Both the position numbers and the translations under genes were made by a program. 64,000 nt of DNA from Streptomyces justiciae (GTDB lineage: Bacteria; Actinomycetota; Actinomycetes; Streptomycetales; Streptomycetaceae), in the NCBI RefSeq assembly GCF_015163075.1, contig NZ_JADDXU010000006.1, forward strand, positions 62,001 to 126,000, read 5' to 3'. Of this stretch, positions 7,379-15,879 are shown piece by piece; position 1 is the first letter of the stretch; each line of letters opens with the position of its first letter. Below the pieces are notes generated by a model. It was not told where the DNA came from and made no database searches. It worked only from the letters and a program-made list of their open reading frames with translations.

Positions 7379-7447
7379 AGCACGAGAAGGCGCCGGTTCG
7401 AGGTGGCCCGCGGGGGACGCGGCCACAGCGGACCGGCGCTTTCGTGG

Positions 7448-8068
7448 CTACGCGCGCGTACCGCTCACCCGGCCCTGCAACAGCCGCGACAGCGCCGAGT
7501 GGACGTCGTCCAGCGAGCGCTCCGGCTGGAACGCCTTCCAGTCCAGCGCGGCCACCAGCACCATGCCGACGAGCGCGGACGCGGTCAGCGAGACGTCGAT
7601 CGCCTCGTGGAACTCGCCGCCCTCGATGCCCTCGCGCAGCACGTCCTCGACCACCGCCACCGCCTGCTGACGGACCACCATGAGCGTGGACTGCCAGGCC
7701 CGGTTGGTGCGCCACAGCTCCGCCACGTACAGCTGCGTGAAGGCCGGGTAGCGGTCGATGAAGACCAGGCCGGCCCGGATCATCGCGTCCAGGGCGTCCG
7801 TCTTGCTGCCGCCCGCCGCGGCCGTCCGCTCCGCCGCCTCCCGGAGGGAGGCGGTGAGCAGGCCCACGCCGTGCCGCAACAGCTCCTCGAAGAGGACGGA
7901 CTTGCTCGCGAAGTTGTAGTAGACGGTGCCCTTCGCGACCCCGGCCCGCTCGGCGATCTCGTCGACCGTGGTGGCGGAGAAGCCCTGCTCCGCGATGAGG
8001 GTGACGGCCGCCTCGTAGAGCTTCTGGCGGGTGGCCTCGCGGCGCGTGCTGCCGCTGCTGCTTTCCAT
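7448..8068 (-). CDS. TetR family transcriptional regulator
   Basis: A 206-aa repressor. The N-terminal helix-turn-helix is clear (RQKLYEAAVTLIAEQGFSATTV, then DEIAERAGVAKGTVYYNFASKSVLFEELL), followed by an all-helical ligand-binding domain. It is the last gene of a unit with the ABC ATPase and the YhgE/Pip permease, so it most likely represses that unit through the palindrome at 10928-10959. ATG 8068 is the conventional start. An in-frame GTG at 8115 overlaps the permease stop (GTGA) and has GGAG upstream, so translation could start 15-16 codons earlier by coupling. The ligand is unknown. Confidence 0.9.
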   Translation of the reverse strand: MESSSGSTRREATRQKLYEAAVTLIAEQGFSATTVDEIAERAGVAKGTVYYNFASKSVLFEELLRHGVGLLTASLREAAERTAAAGGSKTDALDAMIRAGLVFIDRYPAFTQLYVAELWRTNRAWQSTLMVVRQQAVAVVEDVLREGIEGGEFHEAIDVSLTASALVGMVLVAALDWKAFQPERSLDDVHSALSRLLQGRVSGTRA

Positions 8069-8112
8069 GGCCCTGATTGTCACAGCAACCGTGGGCCCGT
8101 CCGTCGTCGAGG

Positions 8113-10197
8113 TCACAGGCTCAGCTCCGGGTGCAGCCGGTCGAGGGTCCACACCTGGCGGCGGCGGGCCGACAGCGCGGTCAGCGCGAGGGCTCCCGCG
8201 GTGAAGGCGACGAGCACCACGCACGCGTGCCACACCGGACCGAGCCCGCCGCCCGTGATGAGCCGGCGCAGCGCGTCCACGACGTAGCTCATCGGCAGGA
8301 ACGGGTGGAGCGCGTTGAAGAAGCCCGGGCTGGTCTGCACGGGGTACGTGCCGCCCGCGGACGTCAGCTGGAGCATCAGGAAGGCCAGGACGAGAATCCG
8401 TCCCGCCGCCCCGAAGCGGGCGTTGAGCCACTGCACGATCGCCGCGAAGCACGCCGTGACCAGGAACAGGAAGCCCACGGTCCCGGCCGCCCGCACCATC
8501 TGCAGGCCGATCGCCCAGTGCAGCACCGACATCAGGGCGACGGTCTGGAGCACCCCGACCGCCACCACCGGCAGCCAGCCGGCCAGCGCGATCCGCCACG
8601 CCGGGGCGCCCGCCGCGAGCGCGCGCCGGTTCATCGGCGCCACCAGCATGTACGCCACCATCGCGCCCACCCACAGGGACAGCGGGATGAAGTACGGGGC
8701 GAAGCCGGTGCCATAGTTGGGCGCCTTGTGCAGGTCCTTGGAGACGAGCTGGACCGGGTCGGCCATGACGCCGGTGCGCTGGTCGCGGTCGGCCTTGTCG
8801 TAGTCGGGGATCTGGCCGGCGCCGTCGTGCAGTCCGTCGGAGAGCTTCCCGGTGCCGTCGACGAGCTTGAACATGCCGCCGTTGAGGTCCTCGGCGCCGG
8901 TCTTGAGCTTGCCGACGCCCTCGTCCAGGTCACCGGCGCCGGTCTTGGCGGTGCCGAGGCCCGTGTGGAGCGTCTTGGCGCCCGCGGCGACCTTGCCCGC
9001 GCCCTCGTTCAGTGCGTTGATCTTGGAGACGGCGTCGTCGAGGTCCTCGGACAGGTTCGGCGCCCGGTCGGCGAGCGCCTGGGCCTGCTTCTGGAGGGTC
9101 GCCAGGTTCTTGTCGAGCTTCTTCAGGTCGCCGTCCTGATCGCCCACGAGGGTGTTCAGGTCGTCCGCGATCGTGGCCACGTCGGCGGCGGCGTCCTTGG
9201 CCTTCTTCAGGTCGGCGCAGGCCCCGTCCGGCAGGACCGGGTTCTCGCAGCGCGCCTTGTAGACGTCGTCCAGGGTGTCGGAGGCTGTGTGGGCGCCCTT
9301 GGCGGCGGCCGGAGCCGTCTTCACCAGGGTGTCGAGGTGGTCGCGGATCGCCCCGGCGGAGTCCGCGACCAGCTGGGCGGTGTCGCCGATCGTCTTCTCG
9401 TTGTCCTTGAGGAACGGCCCGACCTTCTCCGCGACCCCGTTGACCTTGTCGGCGAGCGTCTGGGTGCCCTCCGCGACCTTCGCCGAGCCGTCCTGGAGGT
9501 CGCCCGCGCCCTTGTCGAGCTTCTTGAGCCCCTTGGACAGCTTGCCGCTGCCGCTCTTCGCGTCCTTCAGCCCGTCGGCGAGGTCCTTGGAGCCCTTCTC
9601 GGCCTTGGCCGTGCCGGTCTCCAGTTTGTCGGCACCCTTGGCGGCCTTGACCGTCGCGCCGTGGATGTCGGAGAAGGAGATGAAGATCTGGTCCAGGAAG
9701 GACCGAGACGCCTTCGTGGACGCGGCCTCGCGCACCTCGCTGAAGACCGTGCGCGAGATCTGCCCGACGATGTAGTTGTTCGCGTCGTTGGTCCTGACCT
9801 GGAGCGCGCCCGTCTCCGGGGAGTCGCCCGCGCTGGAGGCGATCCGCTCGCTGAAGTCGGTCGGCATGGTCAGCGACAGGTAGTACGTGCCGTCCTCGAC
9901 GCCCGCGCGCGCGTCGGCGGCGCTCACCTCGTGCCACTCGAAGACGTCGCTCTCGCGCAGCCCCTTCGTGATGTCGGCGCCCGCGGTGATCTTCTTCCCG
10001 TCGGCGGTCGCCCCCTTGTCGGCGTTCACGAGCGCCACCGGGATGCGGTCGAGACGGCCGTACGGGTCCCAGAACGACCACAGGTACAGGGCGCCGTAGA
10101 GCAGCGGCAGCACCAGCAGCGCCACCAGGGCGGCGCGCGGCAGCTTGCCCCTCCCGAAGCGCCGCAGCTCAAGCGCGGCCAGTCGCGGCGAGCGCAT
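8113..10197 (-). CDS. YhgE/Pip family membrane protein (ABC-2-like)
   Basis: A 694-aa protein of the YhgE/Pip family. One transmembrane helix lies near the N-terminus (about 20-42, ALVALLVLPLLYGALYLWSFWD), followed by the conserved PVALVNADKGA. A long extracytoplasmic region (about 170-460) is made of heptad-like repeats with G and L at regular spacing (GADKLETG, AEKGSKDLADG, GSGKLSKGLKKLDKG), likely an extended coiled coil. At the C-terminus five or six helices form an ABC-2-type membrane domain. Relatives are implicated in phage reception, ESX-type secretion and lipid or drug export; which applies here is not known. It overlaps the ATPase gene by 29 nt and the alternative TetR start by 3-4 nt. 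Confidence 0.85.
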   Translation of the reverse strand: MRSPRLAALELRRFGRGKLPRAALVALLVLPLLYGALYLWSFWDPYGRLDRIPVALVNADKGATADGKKITAGADITKGLRESDVFEWHEVSAADARAGVEDGTYYLSLTMPTDFSERIASSAGDSPETGALQVRTNDANNYIVGQISRTVFSEVREAASTKASRSFLDQIFISFSDIHGATVKAAKGADKLETGTAKAEKGSKDLADGLKDAKSGSGKLSKGLKKLDKGAGDLQDGSAKVAEGTQTLADKVNGVAEKVGPFLKDNEKTIGDTAQLVADSAGAIRDHLDTLVKTAPAAAKGAHTASDTLDDVYKARCENPVLPDGACADLKKAKDAAADVATIADDLNTLVGDQDGDLKKLDKNLATLQKQAQALADRAPNLSEDLDDAVSKINALNEGAGKVAAGAKTLHTGLGTAKTGAGDLDEGVGKLKTGAEDLNGGMFKLVDGTGKLSDGLHDGAGQIPDYDKADRDQRTGVMADPVQLVSKDLHKAPNYGTGFAPYFIPLSLWVGAMVAYMLVAPMNRRALAAGAPAWRIALAGWLPVVAVGVLQTVALMSVLHWAIGLQMVRAAGTVGFLFLVTACFAAIVQWLNARFGAAGRILVLAFLMLQLTSAGGTYPVQTSPGFFNALHPFLPMSYVVDALRRLITGGGLGPVWHACVVLVAFTAGALALTALSARRRQVWTLDRLHPELSL

Positions 10198-10903
10198 CGG
10201 TCCCCTCCTTCTGTTCCTTCTGTCCGGTGGAGATCGTCAGAGCGTCCTCCGGGGCCTCGCTGCACACCGCCACGACCGTGGTCCCGGCCTCGGCGAGCGA
10301 CCTCAACAGGGCCCAGACCTCGGCCCGTTCGGCGTCCGACAGCTTCAGATCGGTGTCGTCGACGCCGAGCAGCTTCGGACGGCCGATGAGCGCGAGGGCG
10401 AGGGACAGCCGCAGCGCCTCCAGCCGCTCCAGATCGCGTACGGCGGTCCGCGAGCCCTTGGGCAGGGCTTCCCGGTCGAGACCGGCGGCGGTCAGGGCGG
10501 TGTCGATCCGCAGCTTGGCCTCGTTCGCGCGCTCGGCGCGGGGCCGCAGCAGGGCGCGCAGGGAGTCCCCGAACCGGCGCTGGAGCAGGGCCCGCTCCCG
10601 CAGGTGCTCCCCGACGGTGAGGGCCGGGTCGAGATCGGTGACGCCGGCGACATGCGCGACGGCGCTCAGCCGCCGCACCGCCCCGAGCTGTTTCGGCAGC
10701 CGCGCCCCGCCCACGGCCGCCGTCCCCTCGGTGGCCTTCATCCGCCCGGTGAGCGCGAGCAGCAGACATGTGCGGCCGGACCCCGACGGGCCCTCGACCG
10801 CGATGAGCGACCCGGGCTCGGCCTCGAAGGTGATCCCGCGGAAGGCCCACCCCCGCGGTCCCTTGAGCCCGAGGCCCTCGGCTGTGACGGCGATTGCGTC
10901 CAC
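10169..10903 (-). CDS. ABC transporter ATP-binding protein with degenerate motifs
   Basis: A 244-aa ABC-type ATPase, presumably partner of the YhgE/Pip protein. The P-loop reads GPSGSGRT (residues 38-45), so the catalytic Lys of Walker A is Arg44. No LSGGQ signature is visible where expected (about 155-170, DLERLEALRLSLALAL), and the Walker B region is LLGVDDTDLKLS with D182-D183 in place of the usual D-E pair. The D-loop and H-loop are also hard to place. It may bind nucleotide but hydrolyse it poorly, or act as a regulatory subunit. It is the first gene of the TetR-controlled unit. Confidence 0.85.
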   Translation of the reverse strand: MDAIAVTAEGLGLKGPRGWAFRGITFEAEPGSLIAVEGPSGSGRTCLLLALTGRMKATEGTAAVGGARLPKQLGAVRRLSAVAHVAGVTDLDPALTVGEHLRERALLQRRFGDSLRALLRPRAERANEAKLRIDTALTAAGLDREALPKGSRTAVRDLERLEALRLSLALALIGRPKLLGVDDTDLKLSDAERAEVWALLRSLAEAGTTVVAVCSEAPEDALTISTGQKEQKEGTDALAATGRA

Positions 10904-10927
10904 AGCCCACCCCCTGAGTGTGTGGCG

Positions 10928-10959
10928 AGTTTTTGAACTGACTGGTCAGTGCAAAAACT
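10928..10959. promoter_or_regulatory. 32-bp TetR-type operator
   Basis: A near-perfect palindrome: arms AGTTTTTG and CAAAAACT flank the core ACTGACTGGTCAGT. Of 16 base pairs only one (10936/10951) plus the central step are unpaired. It lies 25-56 bp upstream of the ABC ATPase start and in the divergent gap with the HEPN gene. The TetR gene three positions down the unit is the obvious binder. Confidence 0.75.
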
Positions 10960-11003
10960 AACCCGAACCTGCGATCGAAGCAAAAGCCCAGGTCAGAACG
11001 GAT

Positions 11004-11025
11004 TGTCAGTGCCATACCTCACGAT
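11004..11025 (+). promoter_or_regulatory. DNA-damage-type promoter (TGTCAGTG-N8-CACGAT)
   Basis: TGTCAGTG (11004-11011), 8 nt, then CACGAT (11020-11025), with one mismatch at the first -10 base. It would give a leader of about 40 nt before ATG 11074, which has its own AGGAGG. Confidence 0.45.
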
Positions 11026-11073
11026 GGGCACATACGGCCACAACGCCGTCACGCAGACGACAGGAGGTTCGTC

Positions 11074-11643
11074 ATGGCCAGCTATCACGCAGCAGCCGCC
11101 CGCCGGCGCCGCGCCACCGGCCCTGCCCCCTCACTGACCGGACCGGCGAGCGACGTACACCCCGTGCTGCGCCGGACCACGGCCCCGCCCGCCGCCCTCG
11201 ACCTGCTCGCCCAGGCCCGCGCCGGACTCGACGAGGCCGCCGTCCTGGAAACGCCGAACGAGCGCTACGCGACGGCACATCTCGCTGCCCTGCGCACCGC
11301 CGCCGCCGTGCTCGCCGCGCGAGGCCGCCCGGAGCCCACGCCCCGACGCCGCGCCAAGATCCGGAGCGCCTGGGAAGTGCTCCCCGAGATAGCGCCCGAG
11401 CTCGCCGAGTGGAGCGCGCTCTTCGCCGCCGGGGCCCGGCGCCGCGCCCGGGCCGAGGCCGGCATCCAGGGCGCGGCCTCCCGCCGGGACGCCGACGACC
11501 TCATACGCGACGTGGCGATGTTCCTGCGCCTCGTCGAGCGGATGCTGGTCCTCCAGCCGGTCCTGCCCCAGCCCCGCCAGGACGCCGACCACCCGGACCC
11601 CGACGACCACCCAGGGAGCAGGGACATGCCGGACGCGGGCTGA
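11074..11643 (+). CDS. SAV_6107 family HEPN-domain protein
   Basis: A 189-aa protein matching the actinobacterial SAV_6107 HEPN family. After a basic, disordered N-terminus (about 1-35, rich in Arg/Ala/Pro) the conserved part reads ALDLLAQARAGLDEAAVLETPNERYATAHLAALRTAAAVLAARGRP and continues with WEVLPEIAPELAEWSALFAAGARRR. HEPN domains are four-helix bundles found in nucleic-acid-binding or RNase proteins, but I do not see the usual catalytic Rx4-6H motif, so RNase activity is unproven. AGGAGG precedes ATG 11074. The damage-type promoter upstream hints at a role in DNA-damage response. Confidence 0.8.
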   Translation: MASYHAAAARRRRATGPAPSLTGPASDVHPVLRRTTAPPAALDLLAQARAGLDEAAVLETPNERYATAHLAALRTAAAVLAARGRPEPTPRRRAKIRSAWEVLPEIAPELAEWSALFAAGARRRARAEAGIQGAASRRDADDLIRDVAMFLRLVERMLVLQPVLPQPRQDADHPDPDDHPGSRDMPDAG

Positions 11644-11840
11644 AGCGGGGGTGGCCATGGGGCGCCGCTGTCCGTCGTGTGAGACGCCCCCCGGGCCGCC
11701 GCCCCGTGATGACCAGGTGAGGTGACGGAGGCAATAGGGTGGAGGCGCCTGAAGCCCTTCGCCCTCCGTAGCCCGGGCGGGGAGGGTGCCCGTTCGCTCC
11801 GCCGCGCAAGAGGCGGTGCCGCGCCGAGGAGTCAACTGTC

Positions 11841-12605
11841 GTGTCGGACCCGCTGCGACCCCGCGCCTCCCTCCGTACCGCCGTGGTCTGGGAGGTCCTC
11901 CAGGACGCTCTCGAACGACGGGTCAAGGCCACGGGCCGGGAGTCCCTGGACGTCCTCGACACCGGGGGCGGCAGCGGCAACTTCGCCGTGCCCGTCGCCC
12001 GCCTCGGCCACCGCGTCACCGTCGTCGACCCCAGCCCCAACGCGCTCTTCGCCCTGGAGCGCCGCGCCGCCGAGGCCGGCGTCGCCGACCGGGTCCAGGG
12101 CGTCCAGGGCGACGCCCACGGCCTCTTCGACGTGGTCGAGCGCGGCGCCTACGACGCGGTGCTGTGCCACGGCGTCCTGGAGTACGTCGACGACCCCGCC
12201 GAGGGGGTGCGCAACGTGGTCGCCGCGCTGCGCTCCGAGGGCGTCCTCAGCCTGCTCGCGTCCGGCCTCGGCGGCGCCGTGCTCGCCCGCGCCCTCGCCG
12301 GCCACTTCAAGGAGGCCAAGCAGGCCCTCGCCGACCCGAACGGCCGATGGGGCGCCGGTGACCCCGTGCCGAGGCGCTTCACCGCCGAGCAGCTCACCGC
12401 ACTGGTCGAGGGCGCGGGCCTGGAGGTCGGCGCCGTGCACGGCGTACGGGTCTTCGCCGACCTCGTCCCCGGAGTGCTCGTCGACACCGAGCCCGGCGCC
12501 CTGGAGGCGCTGCTCAAGCTGGAGGAGGCGGCCGCCGAGCTCCCCGCCTTCCACTCCGTGGCCACCCAGCTTCATGTGCTCGCCGAGACGCGGACGACCT
12601 CCTGA
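11841..12605 (+). CDS. SAM-dependent class I methyltransferase
   Basis: A 254-aa Rossmann-fold methyltransferase. Motif I, VLDTGGGSGNFAVPVARLGH (around residue 40), binds SAM; the acidic end of strand 2 is VVDPSP; motif IV is AVLCHGVLEYVDD (around 110), as in UbiE/SmtA-type enzymes. The C-terminal third carries PVPRRFTAEQLTALVEGAGLEV, usual for methyltransferases acting on small molecules. The substrate is unknown. GTG 11841 follows GAGGAG at 9 nt. A -10-like TAGGGT at 11735-11740 may be its promoter. The gene lies between the HEPN and DUF3040 genes in the order I recall from other Streptomyces. Confidence 0.85.
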   Translation: MSDPLRPRASLRTAVVWEVLQDALERRVKATGRESLDVLDTGGGSGNFAVPVARLGHRVTVVDPSPNALFALERRAAEAGVADRVQGVQGDAHGLFDVVERGAYDAVLCHGVLEYVDDPAEGVRNVVAALRSEGVLSLLASGLGGAVLARALAGHFKEAKQALADPNGRWGAGDPVPRRFTAEQLTALVEGAGLEVGAVHGVRVFADLVPGVLVDTEPGALEALLKLEEAAAELPAFHSVATQLHVLAETRTTS

Positions 12606-12810
12606 GGCCCGGGTGCCCCGTCCTGGTGCCGCGCTGATCAGGGACTTGGGTGCAGATGGAGTACGCCACAGGCCCCCCGATCGGGCGCCCAGCGCCGTAT
12701 GATCGAGGGAGACCGCCCGGCATGACGGGCCGGCCGCTGGGGAATGGAAGATTCAGTGGCCGGGACGTTCATGGCGGAATCCGGTTGGCCAATTGGCGTA
12801 GAGGGGCGGG

Positions 12811-12839
12811 TTTCACGGGGGCGATTCCCTGCCTATCCT
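12811..12839 (+). promoter_or_regulatory. Promoter of the DUF3040 gene
   Basis: TTTCAC (12811-12816), a 17-nt spacer, then TATCCT (12834-12839), about 50 nt before GTG 12889. Upstream in the same 283-bp gap lie a perfect palindrome GCCAATTGGC (12787-12796) and another -10-like TATGAT (12698-12703). Confidence 0.45.
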
Positions 12840-12888
12840 GAAGGGACCCCCCGAGTCGCCCCGGCGACTGCACGATGAGGAGGACTCC

Positions 12889-13284
12889 GTGCCGCTCTCG
12901 GAGCACGAGCAGCGAATGCTCGAGCAGATGGAGCGAGCGCTGTACGCCGAAGATCCCAAGTTCGCGACAGCGCTTGAGGGAAGCGGGCTGCGCACGTACA
13001 CCCGGCGACGGGTCTACCAGGCGGTCGCGGGCTTCCTCGTGGGTATCGCGCTCCTCATGGCAGGAATGGTCGCCAAGCAGGTCTGGCTCAGCGTGGTGGG
13101 CTTCCTCGTCATGCTGGGCTGTGCGGTACTCGCCGTGACCGGCTGGCGCAAGGCCCCCAAGCCGGGCGAACAGCCCTCGGCAGGTGGCCCGCACGCCCGC
13201 CGTCAGCCACGGCAGAAGCGCTCCATGATGGACCGCATCGAGCAGCGCTGGCAGCGGCGCCGCGACGAACAGGGCGGCCAGTAG
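12889..13284 (+). CDS. DUF3040 domain membrane protein
   Basis: A 131-aa protein of the actinobacterial DUF3040 family. The N-terminus PLSEHEQRMLEQMERALYAEDPKFA is the family signature. Two transmembrane helices follow (about 48-63 and 66-82), then a basic, Arg/Gln-rich cytoplasmic tail (QRWQRRRDEQGGQ). Function unknown; in actinobacteria it often lies just upstream of the dcw cluster, as here. GTG 12889 is preceded by GAGGAGG. A strong terminator follows. Confidence 0.9.
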   Translation: MPLSEHEQRMLEQMERALYAEDPKFATALEGSGLRTYTRRRVYQAVAGFLVGIALLMAGMVAKQVWLSVVGFLVMLGCAVLAVTGWRKAPKPGEQPSAGGPHARRQPRQKRSMMDRIEQRWQRRRDEQGGQ

Positions 13285-13300
13285 CTCGACCAGAAGCCGA

Positions 13301-13337
13301 TGAGGGGGTGACCGCCTGCCGGGCGGTCACCCCCTCA
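13301..13337 (+). terminator. Terminator after the DUF3040 gene
   Basis: A perfect 16-bp stem (TGAGGGGGTGACCGCC at 13301-13316 with its complement at 13322-13337) and a 5-nt loop, 17 nt after the stop codon. Confidence 0.9.
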
Positions 13338-13432
13338 CGCACGCCCTTGTCCCGGGCTCCCGGCCCAAGCCCCGGTGGTCTGTGAGCGCCTGAAGAAGGC
13401 CTGTGAGCGCCTGAACCACAGCGGCGGACACA

Positions 13433-13473
13433 GGTGAGGCCCCGGTCCGTTTCCCACGGACCGGGGCCTCACC
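13433..13473 (-). terminator. Terminator of the MoxR-DUF58-transglutaminase operon
   Basis: A perfect 18-bp stem (13433-13450 with 13456-13473) and loop TTCCC, just beyond the transglutaminase stop at 13495. It can also act on plus-strand read-through. Between the two hairpins a 15-nt direct repeat (CTGTGAGCGCCTGAA) occurs twice. Confidence 0.9.
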
Positions 13474-13494
13474 CGTGATGCCTGCCGGCCGGCC

Positions 13495-15879
13495 TCAGCT
13501 CTGCTGGCCGGACGGTTTGCGCAGGGTCGGCCGGGCCGCCGCCACCCGCGCCGTGACGCCGCTCCACCACTCCGAGACGGCCCACACCACCCGGACGGTG
13601 GAACGCGGGGCGAAGGTCGCGCGCAGCCGTGTGCTCCGCGGTGCCGTGCCGCGCAGCCCGGCGATCGCCCGCCGGACGTCCTCCGCCAGCCCTGCCACCG
13701 GACGTGGCCGCGGCGCGTAGAGGACCTGCTCCACCGCTTCGGCCACGCGGTGCACCGAGGCCGCCGCCTCGGTCTCGAGATGCCCCAGCCGGACGATCCG
13801 GGCCGCCGCCTTGCGGGGGGTCTGCGACCCGTCCGGCACGATCCCGAAGTCCCAGGCCGTGTCGGTCAGTTCCAGCCAGACCGCCAGGGTGTGCAGCGCG
13901 GCGTCCGCCTCGGTCCGTCCGTGCGCCCCCAGGCGTACCGCCCGGGTCCGCATCCGCCACAGGGCGGGCGACAGCGGGATCGCCAGGGCGGCGAGACCGG
14001 CGAGCGCCCAGGCCAGCAGGACGTACCACTTCGGGCCGTCTTCGTCCTTGGTGAGCGCGGCTGCCGCGGACTCGCTCGGGCAGGCCTCGAGCTTCTTCTG
14101 CTCCGCCGTGCAGCTCTCGCTCGCGGAGGGCGTGGCGGAGGGCGCCGCGCTCGCCGACTGCGTCGGACGGCCGGTGTCCGGCAGGCTGCTGCCCGGGGTC
14201 TCCGTCTGCGTGTACTCGGGCTGCGTGCCCCGGGTCGGGGTCGGCTCGAAGCGGGTCCAGCCCACGCCCTCGAAGTACAGCTCCGGCCACGCGTGGGCGT
14301 CCCTCAGCCCCACCGACACCGAACCGTCGCCCTGCGGCGTCCCGGGCGCGAAGCCCACCGCGACCCGGGCCGGGATGCCGAGGCTCCGGGCCATCGCGGC
14401 CATCGCGAACGAGAAGTGGACGCAGAAGCCCTGCTTGTTCTGCAGGAACCGGGCGATCGCCTGCGAGCCGCTGCCCGCCTGCACCTGGGTGTCGTACTGG
14501 AAGCCGCCCGTCACGGTGAAGTACTCCTGGAGCTTCACCGCCTGCTCGTAGTGGTTCGAGGCGCCGGCGGTCTGCTCACGGGCGGTCTCGGAGACGATGT
14601 CGGGCAGCGACTTCGGCAGCTCGGTGTACTCGCGCTTCAGCGCCGCGGGCGGCTCCGGCGCCGAGGCGAGCTGCTCGGCCGTCGGCCGCACGTCCAGGCT
14701 CTTGACCGTGTACGTCTCCCCGCGTGTGGTCTGGCCCTTGTCGCCGACCAGCGTCATCCCCACGGGCTCGTAGCGCCACTTGCCGTCGATGTCCACGCCG
14801 CTCGGCGGGTACGGCATCGGCAGCCAGTCCTGCTGGTACCAGTCGGCGGCCGCGATCCGCGTCGTGATCTCCGCACGCCGGACGTCGGCACCCAGTCCAG
14901 GTGGGGTGGGGAACTCGTCCGGCACCTTGTCGATGTCGCGCCTGGACGGCTTCCAGGTCGTGCCGTCGAAGTCGTCCAGGGAGACGATCCGCAGATACGT
15001 GCTCGCGGCCGCCTCGGGGTCGGAGCGCACCGACAGGACCTGGCGGTCGTCGTCCGCGTTGAGGTTGTCGCGCAGGGACACCAGGGGGTTCACCGCGGAG
15101 ATCGTGCCCCCGCTGCCGTTCCCGGCGCCCGCGCCCGTCCCCACGCCGTCCAGGAGGCCGCCGCTCATCGAGGGCAGGGCGACCGGCACCACGAGGGCCA
15201 GACCCAGGGCGACCGCGCCGATGCGCCGACCGGTGCGGACCGGGGCCACCACCCCGGACTCCCCGCCGGGAGTGCGCGGCGCCCCGCCGAAGACCCGCCC
15301 CCACTGGGAGAGCCGGTCGCGTCCCTCGGCGAGCAGCAGCATCAGATAGCCGGCCGCCGCGACCACGAACCACAGCCAGTCGGCGCCGCCGTCGGACAAT
15401 CCCGCGGCCACCGAGTACAGCGCCAGCAGCGGCAGCCCGGCCGGGGCCGCGCTACGGAAGGTCACCGCGAGGGTGTCCACCGCGAGCCCGATGACCAGGA
15501 CGCCACCGATGATCATCAGCCGGATGCCGGTGGACTCCAGCGGCGCCGGGATCGCGTACCGCGCGATGTCGTCGCTGCCCTGCTGGAGCAGGTCGGCGAA
15601 GCGCTGGAAGGCCTCGGGGCCGGGGACGATCCCGGCGACCGCCTGCTCCCGGGTGAAGACCAGGGTCAGCATCATCAGCGTGACCAGGGCCTGGGAGGCC
15701 ACGGTCAGCGGCCGGGCCAGCGGCACCCGCCGGGTCGCCGCGCCCACCAGCGACTGCACGCCCAGCAGGAAGGCCGCCTGGAGGATCCACGTGGCCGGTT
15801 CGACCAGGGGCAGCAGGGCGCAGGACGCCATCAGGGTGGCCGCCCAGGCGCCCAGCGCCAGTCGTGCCCGCCCGCTCAT
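13495..15879 (-). CDS. TgpA-type transglutaminase-like membrane protein
   Basis: A 794-aa protein. The N-terminal third has about six transmembrane helices (DUF3488/TgpA_N). The extracytoplasmic transglutaminase-like domain has the Cys-His-Asp set: QNKQGFCVHFSFAMAAMARSLGIPARV (Cys near 490), then RDAHAWPELYFEGVGW (His, and the following Asp/Glu region). A Ser/Thr/Pro/Ala-rich linker leads to another helix (WYVLLAWALAGLAALAIPL) and a DUF4129-type C-terminal segment. Such proteins occur with MoxR and DUF58 proteins and may act in envelope protein processing, but the reaction is not established. The start ATGA overlaps the DUF58 stop. Confidence 0.9.
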   Translation of the reverse strand: MSGRARLALGAWAATLMASCALLPLVEPATWILQAAFLLGVQSLVGAATRRVPLARPLTVASQALVTLMMLTLVFTREQAVAGIVPGPEAFQRFADLLQQGSDDIARYAIPAPLESTGIRLMIIGGVLVIGLAVDTLAVTFRSAAPAGLPLLALYSVAAGLSDGGADWLWFVVAAAGYLMLLLAEGRDRLSQWGRVFGGAPRTPGGESGVVAPVRTGRRIGAVALGLALVVPVALPSMSGGLLDGVGTGAGAGNGSGGTISAVNPLVSLRDNLNADDDRQVLSVRSDPEAAASTYLRIVSLDDFDGTTWKPSRRDIDKVPDEFPTPPGLGADVRRAEITTRIAAADWYQQDWLPMPYPPSGVDIDGKWRYEPVGMTLVGDKGQTTRGETYTVKSLDVRPTAEQLASAPEPPAALKREYTELPKSLPDIVSETAREQTAGASNHYEQAVKLQEYFTVTGGFQYDTQVQAGSGSQAIARFLQNKQGFCVHFSFAMAAMARSLGIPARVAVGFAPGTPQGDGSVSVGLRDAHAWPELYFEGVGWTRFEPTPTRGTQPEYTQTETPGSSLPDTGRPTQSASAAPSATPSASESCTAEQKKLEACPSESAAAALTKDEDGPKWYVLLAWALAGLAALAIPLSPALWRMRTRAVRLGAHGRTEADAALHTLAVWLELTDTAWDFGIVPDGSQTPRKAAARIVRLGHLETEAAASVHRVAEAVEQVLYAPRPRPVAGLAEDVRRAIAGLRGTAPRSTRLRATFAPRSTVRVVWAVSEWWSGVTARVAAARPTLRKPSGQQS

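Noticed and set aside
7085..7426. 114-codon N-terminal extension of DUF4126 and plus-strand frames over the same stretch
   Set aside because: The translations are Pro/Arg/Gly noise over the G-rich tract, and the DUF4126 motif begins at GTG 7084 next to a -10 box.
12756..12881. Short plus-strand frame (about 41 codons) between the methyltransferase and DUF3040 genes
   Set aside because: It overlaps the best promoter of the DUF3040 gene, has only a weak ribosome site and resembles no family.
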